Source: Laetiporus sulphureus 93-53 (Eukaryota; Basidiomycota; Agaricomycetes; Polyporales; Laetiporaceae). From it: a stretch of 64,000 nucleotides of DNA. The DNA lies in contig NW_024468549.1 of NCBI RefSeq assembly GCF_001632365.1, positions 128,419-192,418 of the forward strand, given 5' to 3'. A model generated the notes under the pieces. That model was given only the letters and a program-made list of their open reading frames with translations. It did no database searches and had not been told where the DNA came from. This document shows positions 51,694 to 61,906 of the stretch, piece after piece (the stretch's first letter is position 1; each line of letters begins with the position of its first letter). The position numbers and the translations under genes are program-made.

Positions 51694-54616
51694 ATGTCTC
51701 ACAACCGAGAATGGGACAGAGGGAAGTACCCGTCAGACGACGGGCATTCGTGGCAATATGGAATAGCTAGGAGGGATGAGGAATATCATGGTGAAGGAAA
51801 GCGTAGAAAATTCAATGATGGCGTAAGTTGTCCAGTTTCGCATGCAATATGATGTGCCTCAGCTGTAGACGCAGAGCTACGAGGGATCTCAAGGCTACGA
51901 ACAAGTTACTGAGGAGGGCGCGCACAATACTAGTTATGGTCAAGCTCGCCAGACCGACGTCGCTCAAGAGCACTTCGCGGATGATCGCTTCCAGAAAGGT
52001 AGCGGATACATCAAGAAACGGCTGGTTCCCAGCGAACCGAGCCTCCATGTCATTTTCCTGGGACTGGATCCTGACTTCACCGAGGCCGACGTTCGTGGCT
52101 CGTCCATGCGTATACATACCCTGTCGAGCAGCATGACTTACGTGTGCATCTGTGCAGCTCCAAGCGTACCTCACAAGCAACAACTGCAATGTACAAACGG
52201 TCACCATAATCCGAGACAGATCCACAGGCACTTGCCCCTTCGTCCTTCGTGCTTTTCTGCAGCGCATTGACATTCTTCTCTTATTTGCCCGCACGATTGC
52301 GATACCATTCGCGTCATGAAGGTTCCTCAAAGGGCTTCGGATTCGCTCAGTTCACAAGCGTCGAGCATGCGCGTGCGTTCGTCGACCCGCTCTTTCCGTT
52401 CATCCAGGTGCCGCCGCCCGCATCTCACGGCGCCTCCGCATCCGCCGCGTTCTACAAGGCGCTCGAGGCGGGGAGTCCCGTGCCACCGGGTGGACGCCGC
52501 GTCAAGATCGACTACTCGCAGAGCGCAAACCCCGCGGAACGCCGCGCACGGGGCCCGCCGTTCGCGAACGATGGCACGCGTGACATCGGGAACGCACAGG
52601 CACCAGTGCTCCTCTTCCGTGGGCTCGATCCGCTCTCGGGCCCGCAGGCAATCGCGCAAGCAATGAAGAACGCCGCAGGCCCTGGAAAGGAGGGCGCACG
52701 GGGGATGCGGAGGATCATCCTCATCAAGGACAAGGTCACCACGGCGAGCTGGGGGTTTGCATTTGTCGAATTTGTAGACGTGCAGGTCAGTGGGCTTCCA
52801 TTTCATGGCATTTGGCAGGGTTGATGCTGGTTGGTAGTCTGCATCTGCGGCCCTCGGCATGATTATTTCGCCTCAAATTCACCCATCCGGGTTCCGCATC
52901 TCGGACCGACCGGTCGCAGCCTCGTTCGCTCATCCGTACTCGTTCCAACCTCTCGCAGACCATTTGCTTCGCGATGACGCGTGCCTCATGTCCACATCAA
53001 GCCTTGGAGGCGTGGAGGGGACGTGGGTGAGATATTGGGATGAGGCATCGACTGCTGCTATTCTGGAGTTCAAGATCGAAGAGATGGTGCAGCCAATCCC
53101 GACACAGACGGCCGAGAGGGACAAAAAGAAGAAATCAAAAGGTCAGCTTTCGTCCAGTCACGTTCCTCACTTCGCTGATCCGAAGCACAGCTGCTGCTAC
53201 TCCCGCAGCGGAGCGCCCAGCGGAGGCATCCGCTCTCCCTGTCTCTGATAAGCCGGTCACGCTGAGCTTCAAGGGTGGCCTGGCTAACAAGCAAGGCCTC
53301 TCAAGCGTATCAATGGCAGCGGGGTCTGTAAAGAAGGCCGCGCCAGTTACAGTGGGGTTTTCGATGGCAGACGATGTCCCCACTGCTGGTGGTAATGATG
53401 TGGAGGCTAATGCGGATGATGAGAGCGAGCAGCGTAAAGCCTCTTCCGATGACCTCAAGGGTTGGTTTTATACGTTGAGGCTACTGGATGCAGAGAGGAC
53501 GAGTGTTGACGTATTCGTTGTGATGCTGTCCAGTGTTTGCGGCGAAGAGGGTTGCGCCGCTGATTGCGAGCAAGAAGGTGGGCAGTGGTCATCCTTGGAG
53601 AAGCCACTGTTCCAAGTTGACTGATTGTCTGGACATTGGCATAAAGGTGGTTAACAACATCAATAAATGGAATCAGGTACAGGAGGTGCTTCATGACGGC
53701 AACCCACCGGAGTTGGTAACCCAAGCGTCTGCAGTGAGTCTTCGGCACTCTCCTCGTTAATTGATGCTGACCGTTTGCATTTCTGTGCAGAGCACATCCT
53801 CCACTGCACCGGCTGCCCCGATCAAGGCAAAATCCGCGACCCCGACACCAGCAGAATCAGAATTCGAGTTTTCAGACACACATGCGATGACGTGCTTGCT
53901 GTGTGCGCGCCAGTTCAAATCACTCGATCAGATGAAGCGTCATAACAAAGAGTCCGACCTGCACAAGGCAAGCATGCCCAGCTCCTGCTCGATGATGCCC
54001 TACTGTACTGATACGCTTTTGGACATGACAACAGAAGAATTATAAAGACGCGAATCTCCGCGAACTCGCCCGCGAGAAAGCGAACGTTTTGCGCGCGAAA
54101 GCTGAGCAACCCAAATATCGCGATCGAGCGTCGGAGCGCCGGATCATGCACAACCAGCCCGACGTCCCTCTGCCGACGGAGGCAGCTAAAACGACGGGAA
54201 AGAGGAAGTATGCGGAAGGTCCGCCAAAGCCTCCCACGCCGCCGCCGCCCCCTGTGAGCCTTGGAAAAGATGAGAGTAATGTGGGGAACAAGTTGCTGAA
54301 GATGATGGGCTGGAAGGAGGGCACGGGGCTGGGAACAGGTGGTGAGGGGAGGGTGGATCCCATGTAAGCGTGCCCAAGGCTGCTACAGGCTTGTGATATT
54401 GATTGACGAACCACCCGGCCTTCAGACAGACTGCAATCTACGCGCAGGGCGTTGGGTTGGGCGCGAGCAAGGCGAAGGAGATCGGAAAGTATGCAGAGGG
54501 CTACTCTGGCTACGTGCACATGGCACAAGATGCTGTGAGTGATCTGCAGTTGATCATTACATTCCGAAAGTTTTGAAGCTGATCCTTTCTAGGCTCGAGA
54601 GCGGTATGGGAGCTAA
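51694..54616 (+). CDS. RBM5/RBM10-like splicing factor (RRM, zinc finger, G-patch)
   Basis: Start MSHNREWDRGKYPSDDGHSW. RRM1 begins SLHVIFLGLDPDFTEAD and includes the RNP1 GSSKGFGFAQFTSVEHARAF. RRM2 begins APVLLFRGLDPLSG and includes WGFAFVEFVD, with SGFRISDRPVAASFAHP in the strand that closes it. A C2H2-type finger reads MTCLLCARQFKSLDQMKRHN followed by KESDLH. The G-patch reads GNKLLKMMGWKEGTGLG, spliced to the conserved QGVGLGASK. It ends RERYGS at TAA 54614-54616. The architecture matches RBM5/RBM10, factors that control 3' splice-site choice. Several exons lie in different frames joined by 50-60 nt introns. The first exon pair boundaries near 51.83 kb are approximate. Confidence 0.88.
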
Positions 54617-54920
54617 ACCATTAGTTGCGATTGGCGTCGACTGGCCCTTAGGGTACGAATTGCATATGTATGGCTTGTGACCTCCCGCATGGCATGGCTG
54701 GATTTCGTGATGAAATGTTGTCTTTGAAAGTGCTAGTGATCTGTCGCAGTGGTGAAGGACGGCTGAGAGCAACGATCTTATCTTATCTAGCCGTTGTTAG
54801 AGGTTCATTGATCTGACTGGCCATCAGGCCTGTCCGTGGGTGTGCTCTTGTGGTTAGCCCTCTTGCTGTTCGTCGCGCTCTCTGGTCTGCGCGACGCGCT
54901 CACCAGCCCAATCGTCGCTC
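54617..54920. other. Intergenic RBM5-like / formin
   Basis: About 300 bases of promoter and leader. Nothing specific is recognised; GC-rich frames here are open but precede the conserved formin start. Confidence 0.4.
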
Positions 54921-57900
54921 ATGGAGACATTCTTCAAGAAGAAATCGCGTCCAAGAGTGTCGTCGCTTTCCGCCCAGGACGCTCAGGAACGCTCTTCACG
55001 TCCGCAATCGTACAGTTCCGTTGCTACGACTCGGTCAGACTCTAGCCGGCAATCCCGCCATCCTCATCCCTCCATGTCTCCCTCCGACAGCAGCCATCCC
55101 CACCTCTCCAGCCTCTCCTCGCACCTCCATCGTTTCGGCGCCTCAGATGAGTTCTACTTCCCCAGGCCAGAGAACGAGGAGGAAATCGAGGCCTTGTTCC
55201 AGAACATCGTCCAACTGCGCGGCCTCGCCGTGCCTAACCTCACTATCGACCAGAAGTGGCACATCGTATACAATGACGAGCAGATTCGGTGGAAGGAAGA
55301 AAAGCAGCGCGAGGAGCAGGCCAAGAAACAGGTTGAGGCCGGCCAGTCGCCTGCCTTCATAGAGGGTACCCCGGAGTGGTACATCCGGAAATTTGTCGAC
55401 AAGACTATCACCGCGAAGCAGGCCGCCGGCCTGAACGTCTCGCTGCGCAGCAAAGAACTGATGTAAGTCGCTGATAGTCGACGACATGTAAGTCATGTAC
55501 CTGATCGTCCCCTCAGTTGGTTTAAACAATTCGTGACCTGCCAAGGTACATCGGTGCTCGCGCAGACTCTCAGTCACATCAGTCGCAAGGGTGCTCAAAG
55601 GCAAGCGTGGAGCTATTTCTATGTTTTGTTCGCTCATGTAGAGGTGCAGACGGAAGGAGGATATTGATCTTGAATATGAGGTTGCAAAGTGTCTCAAGCA
55701 CATCTTTAACCACTCGGTACGCCCTCTGTTCGGGCCAGAAGCATACGTCTAAAGTGTACTGTCAGTTTGCAGTCCAGGCCATTCTTTCACATCATCAAGT
55801 CGTAACACAACTCGCGTCGTCTCTTAACACGCCACACTTGCCCACACGGAAGATCTTAATTGAGGGGTTGGTCGGCCTTGCATACTTAAACAATCATGCA
55901 GCACATCCGCTTGTCGTCACAGCGTTAGAATCCCTCAGTACTGCCAATGACGAGCCTGCAAACCCATACTCATACTGGTTCAAGTCTTTGGAGACGGCGC
56001 TCGCTGGTAGAGGTAGGATGGGCACGTTGGTCGGCGCGAGCGAAGAAGTGAAGAGACACGGTGGCATCGATAGCTCACTGAATGACTATGCGGTAAGCCT
56101 TCTTCGTTTGGGTTTTCAGGCGTATGCCTAATAGTCACGCAGCTGGCCAATCTGTTTCTCGTCACTGGTATATTGGATGGATATGATGACCTAGATCTCC
56201 GACTGCACCATCGTGCCCAGATGGAAAGCGCAGGATTGCAGCGGGTGATATTGCAGTGTCAAGCGTTCGGCGTCTCGGGCGTGGACAAACAGCTCGACGT
56301 ACTGCAGCGCCTGCTCGAGGACGACGAGCGGAAGCTGAAGGAGCGGATGGATGCGGAGATCTTACGCGACCTCGCAAACCCCGAGGACGTGTATGAGGCG
56401 CTGCAAGCACGCACGAAACATTCGAAAGCAAAAGACTACTTGCTATCCGTAATGCAACATCTGTTGCTTATCCGCGAGGAAGGGCCCGATCTGGTGCACT
56501 ACTACCAGATCATCGACTCGATCGTCACGGATATTGTCATGGACAAGAAGCTAGCGCGGGGAGAGCAACGGCTCGGACAGTCTGTATCGAGGATCATAGC
56601 GCAACTGAACGAGGCGGATAGATACCAGGACGTCGAGGACGAGCTCGCTAGGGCGCATGCTGCCGCTCTCAAATATCGCCTAGAAAAGGAAGCCCTGGAG
56701 GAAGAACTCGCGCAAGGCGAGGACGGTCTCGTAGGGGCTTTGAAAACCAAGGTTGTCCGACTGGAAGAGAAGCTGCAAATATCGCGCGACAATACCGCGA
56801 GGTTGCAATCGCAGCTTGAGACGCAGAAGGCGGGATATGAAGAGCAGATTGAGCAGCTGGAGGCGCAGATCATGGAGCTGTTCCGCATGCTGAAAGAAGT
56901 CAGTAAGGGACGCGTGGACAAGGCGTTTGACCACGCTGGTGCCATGGATCGCAAGACCCTTATAGAGACTCTGGAGAGACACCTCGAAAGGGACAAGACC
57001 ATTAGCATACTAGAAGGTCGGGACAAGCGTCGGCGCCGTAAGCAATCTACGGATATACAAGAAGACGAGGTTTCTGAAGAAGACGAGAACGCGCCGAGGA
57101 AATCTGGCGGTGTCCACAAGAGACATCCACATCACTCTAAAGGCCAGTCGATGCACTCGCACGCTTCCAGAGCATCCGACGCGGCAAATGGGCACCCCTC
57201 GCAGTTTATGGATGCCGACGATGCCATTGTGCAAGAGCAGATACAGCAGCAGATTGCAGAGGGTGCTATGGTAAGCTTGTTCGTTCTATCTATGTATAGG
57301 TATATGAGTGACCAGAATCGATTAGTACTCGAACCGTGGGGGCCCATCGTCGAGCCCACGAAGTGTACGAGGGTCTCCTCGGCGCAAGGGCGACCGACCT
57401 CCCCTCACCGAACACAACGGTTCGACCTCGAAGTTGAGCAATGTCGTGGTGTCTTTAGACGACCGCGCGAGTGAGCGCAGCGTCGATTCTGCTGATCTCG
57501 GTGACGAGCAAGATCTAGAGAGCGAGTATGCGCCAACAGCGTCGATCAGAAGTAGGTCATCTGCACTGACGGAGGCCACCTCGGTTGCGTCTACGGAAAA
57601 CCTCCGTATGCCCGCGCCTGGGTCATTGGCAGACCAGCTTCGCAAGCAGTTGGCTGCGAAGGGCCGGCCTCCGTCTGAGGCAAGCCCGCGTTCATCCCCT
57701 CCATTGCCCACGCTCCCAGAAGAAGCATGTGGCTCAGATTTGGCACGGGGAGCAACGTATGGGTCTGAGTCCTCATCCTCCCTTACTGCAAACGGCTCGC
57801 TACTTCTGTGTGCACCAGCTTCGAGCGAAACATCTGCAGCTCCGCCACCACCTCCGCCTCCACCACCTCCGCCTCCGCCGCCTCCGCCTCCACCTCCGCC

Positions 57901-60271
57901 TCCAATTTTTTCCCGCTCAAGAGCTGGTTCCTCGATGCAACCTGCTGCGGGACCTCCGCCGCCACCTCCCCCGCCGCCACCGCCGCCGCCAAATGTCCGC
58001 ATGCCCATACTCACCGCCTCCGCAAGCGCTCCCATCCCGCCGCCACCGCCAGGTATGAGTCGATCAGCAGGAGTATCAGCAAGCAACTCCGCCCCAGGCA
58101 CCGCACGATCGTCGGCGTTGATCAATAATCTACTCACCACACGTAAGGACTTGTCTATCACACCAAGCACGAAAATGAAGCAGCTACAATGGGACAAGCT
58201 GCCCCAGCAGCAGGCGATGAAGACCGTGTTTAGTGAAGAGGAGACGTTGAAGGAGGAGGAGTGGTTGCAAAAGCTGCGGATTGATGGAGTGTGGATGGAG
58301 ATGGAGGAGGACTTCAAGGCGAAGCAGCTGGTCATTAACCTGATGGGTAAGCAGCTGCAGACTGACTCCCGGACATTTTGTTGACGAAGAATGATGTGTA
58401 GCGAAGCAGAGACGTGCTGAGCTTAAGAGTGTACTCGACCCTCAGACCAAGAAACGTGTCGGTAAGTCGCCATATAGCCTCCGCCTAATGAGAACGGGCT
58501 AATTTCTCTTGCCAGAAATCCTCATTCAGACAGTCAAGAAACTGCAGCCGGAAGAGATAGCCATGAAAATCAAACATTTCGATGGGCAAGTTTGCACCCA
58601 GGTGTTCCTCAGCGAACTCAAGCCTGTGCTGCCTAACCCGGAACAGGTCAAACTAGTGTATTATGTTTGACAGCTAAAAGAATTGACGGTTCTCCTAGGT
58701 CGGGAAGCTGAACGTATATCGCAACGCCGACGCCGAAGAGCTGGCCGGATTGCATCCATCCGATCGACTGATGGTTCAGCTTATCAAGATCGATAGACTC
58801 GGGCCACGGATTGAGGGCATGTTGTACCGATGCATGTTTGACGAGACATGGTCGTTACTAGATGACGTAGGTTGTTAATTGTAATTGTTGCGATCAAACC
58901 GAGGCTGACACATTCAAAGAGCGCTCGAAAGCTCTCAGAGGCTGGCAATGCCTTGCTTCATGCAAAGCACTTCAAGGAGCTTCTGAGTGTAAGCGTGTTT
59001 CTACTTGTCTGCAAAGCAAGCTCACGACCTTCTTGGCACGACACCAGCTCATCTTGCTAATCGGAAACTATATGAATGGTACTGGTGTCAAAGGAGGTGC
59101 CTTCGGGTACAGAGTGAGCAGTATCAATAAGGCAAGTTGTCCGATTCTATCATACGTCTTTCTTCTAATGCACCTATGCTTCTAGCTCGTGGACACTAAG
59201 TCTGTACATAACACGACACTGCTGCACTTTCTTGAACGCACTGTGAACAAGCATTTTCCTGAGATGGAAGCATTCCTGGACGAGTTGAATGCACCCGCGG
59301 AAGCCTACAGAGGTTCGTGCATTACGATTAAGAGAGGTTCCATTCACCCATTTTTGTCACAGTCAGTCTGCAAGATGTCCGCAAGAGTCTCGGGGAATTG
59401 CGCGAAGGCCTAAGAGCCATTCGGAAAGAGTTGACAGAGCGCTTCTCCGATATAGACCAGAACGATCGTTATGGCAAACAGATGTGGTCATTTGTGGGGA
59501 GAGCTACGGCTCAGCTCGAAGATTTGGTCGACGATGTCAATCATGCCGATTCCATCTATTCAGAAGTGATCAAGTATTATGGTGAAGACGAGACAAACAT
59601 GAACTCCACCGAGTTTTATGGTATCTTTAAGACTTTCGTTACATCTTATAGGGTGAGCAAACATCGCTTTTCTGCCTCTTGTTGTGTCCGGTGCGGGTCT
59701 AATACATAATCCATGACAGAAATGCAAGACAGACAATCAGAATCTAGCGGAAGAGCGAATGGCCGCGGAAAAGCGGCGGCAGGTTGCTGAGCAGTCTAGA
59801 GCCAACAGACAGAAGGCAGCCGAGGAAGTTGCTGCTCAAGAGAGCGAAGAGAACTCTGTCCTTGATGACCTGCTGGAGAAGCTTCGCAATGGTGAAAACG
59901 TGGGTCGGAAGGCGCGCAGGATGCGTCCGAGCGTTGCAGTCCGTCCAACAGCTTCAGTTGCTCTGAGCACAGACGTGTTGCTTGGCAGTGCGTCTGGAAC
60001 TGCAAGCGATACTGCCGACATTGCTAAGGGCATGCTTGCCCGATTGAAATCTGATGGGTTCGATGCGACACCGCTCGCTTTCACTGGTGGGACACGCCCC
60101 CATCGGCGAGTAAGAAGGGGGTCAAGCCATGCAGCCGCGCAGGCTGAACTATCGACGGGAGAATATTCAACTTCTCCTGATGATCGTGACGCACTCAATG
60201 AAGGCTCAACCGTAGGCGACTTTGTTCAAGACCCGGAACTGGAGAACGATATCATGGATGTGGTTATCTGA
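54921..60271 (+). CDS. Formin (FH1/FH2 actin nucleator)
   Basis: Formins nucleate and elongate unbranched actin for septa and polarised tip growth. Start METFFKKKSRPRVSSLSAQD. The GTPase-binding/FH3 region begins EFYFPRPENEEEIEALFQNI, with ARM-like helices up to YLLSVMQHLLLIREEGPDLV. A long coiled coil (about 56.6-57.0 kb) follows. A Ser-rich stretch leads to FH1, two runs of polyproline (57842-57904 and 57952-58050). FH2 begins ITPSTKMKQLQWDKLPQQQA and contains KKLQPEEIAMKIKHFD, LILLIGNYMNGTGVKGGAFG, TTLLHFLERTVNKHFPE and a tail coiled coil. The C-terminus has a basic/acidic tail ending in ENDIMDVVI at 60271, compatible with an autoinhibitory DAD region. About 1,600 residues; the introns checked are canonical. 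Confidence 0.95.
57842..58050 (+). repeat. Polyproline-coding low-complexity repeat (FH1)
   Basis: Tandem CCGCCTCCACC-like units code for two blocks of consecutive prolines. They bind profilin in formins. Antisense reading gives a Gly-rich open frame, which is a shadow. Unit number is likely to vary between strains. Confidence 0.85.
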
Positions 60272-61455
60272 TCAGCTCTCATTCAGTTACCTATGCAACT
60301 CATTTATACCCATCCATGCACTTTTCACTATTGATTTGCTCTTCTTTGTTGGCCGTGGACATACTAAATTATTGGACTGCAAATGTTGTATTGCTATCTA
60401 CCTAATTTGTGTTCCTGACATTCTGGAGATGTGTGAATGAATCTTGAAGTCAGTAACAGTGAAAGCATAATCCAACCTCATCTAGGTTGACATGCCCATA
60501 AAGCTACTGTAGCTATGGTTGCTACCTTCTTTGCTTGCAGCTTATTGCATGACCAAATCTTTGCAGAGAGATTTCAATTGACGGCATGTAAGTATGGTTG
60601 ATGAGTCTAATCTCATTATTAACATGAAACAACATGTATTTGATTGGCACACTCTGTCACAGATTTGACCATATCTTATCTCATTATCACAGTGTTCATC
60701 CTTTCAGCTCACACATCTTACTGGATGCAACATCCAGTACTATGAACCAGTAGACTGTAATGTAATTGAGACAGTATTTTTAACCTTCTTCAAGAATTGT
60801 CACATGAAATATTGAAAAGGATTTGAAATATCTTCATCATCTTTGGCAGCAGAATATTGAAAAGAGATTCTAAATATTTACTACAAATTATTGTTTTACA
60901 ATATTCTTCCAATCATTTGCACTGCAAAGAAAGCACTCTTTCCCTACATGAGAAAGGTGAGAGAAAGTGAAATGTTTCTCATGCCTTTATTCAAGTGCTT
61001 AATGCTATGTACAGCTTGACAAGACCTGAGTATATAAAGGTGCTGTAGAGCCTATCAACAGGGAGAGAAGGCATGGAATATACCTTTTTCAAAGCTTTCT
61101 TTCACATTTGACTACTTAAGAAATGCTTAGATTTCCAATTCAGTTCTAATGCCTTTCCTGTGATAAGAAAGGGTCATTTCTTTGCTGTGCTGTGGTGAGG
61201 AGATGCTAAACATGGTAAACACATTTCAAATCCTTTTTCAACCTTTTTAACTAAATCCAATAAAGAGATTAAACCTATTTTCTCAATTCTATCACAATGT
61301 GTTGGTACATAGTGTTGGATCTTCACTCTATGCTTCCAAATGCATGCATTCTGACCTCCCCTTTCATATGAGCAGAATTTATACACATATAATTTTATTT
61401 TTCTTAATGTTTTGAATTATTGCTTCACATATCTATTCTCAAATGTGAACATAGC
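60272..61455. repeat. AT-rich, CpG-depleted tract between the formin and the retroelement
   Basis: Base composition shifts sharply after the formin stop. From 60355 to 61460 only one CpG is present (60582), and from 60584 to 61460 there is none in 877 bases. No coding exon is seen. It contains an imperfect inverted repeat (60811-60829 with 61223-61242). I read it as an old, heavily mutated repeat or transposon relic, but I cannot name the family. Confidence 0.6.
60811..61242. repeat. Imperfect inverted repeat pair
   Basis: ATTGAAAAGGATTTGAAAT at 60811-60829 is the reverse complement, apart from one inserted A and one end mismatch, of ATTTCAAATCCTTTTTCAAC at 61223-61242. Inside, GCAAAGAAA near 60923 pairs with TTTCTTTGC near 61176. 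The outer arms are about 390 bp apart. It may be ends of a small non-autonomous element. Confidence 0.4.
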
Positions 61456-61832
61456 TGTAACGGTGCACTCCATAGAGCACTGACACTTGTTCTCCCAGCC
61501 ACAGCCCCATTTTAGCTGTGGCTGAGCTATTTCCTTTTCTAGTCACTCTCCACTTTTACTTAACTGTTTCACTCATTTCCCCCCTATGCTCCTTTGAATC
61601 CCTTAAAATTTACCTACAGGCTCTACGTATAAATAGAGGCCTGAAAACCCCATGTGTAGGGCAGCACTCATATTACTGAAAATTCAGAGTCCTATAACCT
61701 GTCTCTTCCTGCACGTGATGCTCTCGCTCGTGTGATGCCACCAACTACCAAAAGTAGCTGCGAACGTCACATATTTTTGACAGTACAAGACTTACTTGCT
61801 TGACTCTATAACTCTCACTCTCGTTGCTCACA
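61456..61832 (+). repeat. Putative 5' LTR
   Basis: TG at 61456 and a possible CA end at 61831-61832. Two bases later TGGAAACTCTTGAG could be a primer-binding site, since its complement ends in CCA. The right boundary cannot be confirmed because the 3' LTR is outside the window. Confidence 0.4.
61628..61636 (+). promoter_or_regulatory. TATA box of the LTR promoter
   Basis: TATAAATAG, 172 bp into the putative LTR, is well placed to drive the element's genomic RNA. Confidence 0.55.
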
Positions 61833-61906
61833 CCTGGAAACTCTTGAGTCTGATCAACTTATTCTTCTGGCCCTGTGATGACACAATCACATCTGCGATA
61901 TCAAAA

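Noticed and set aside
56502..57119. 205-codon minus-strand Ser-rich open frame
   Set aside because: Antisense shadow of the formin coiled coil, where Glu/Lys-rich codons read as Ser/Leu.
57322..58335. 337-codon minus-strand open frame, Gly-rich
   Set aside because: It is the antisense of the formin FH1 and FH2 start; polyproline codons read backwards give polyglycine. No independent motif.
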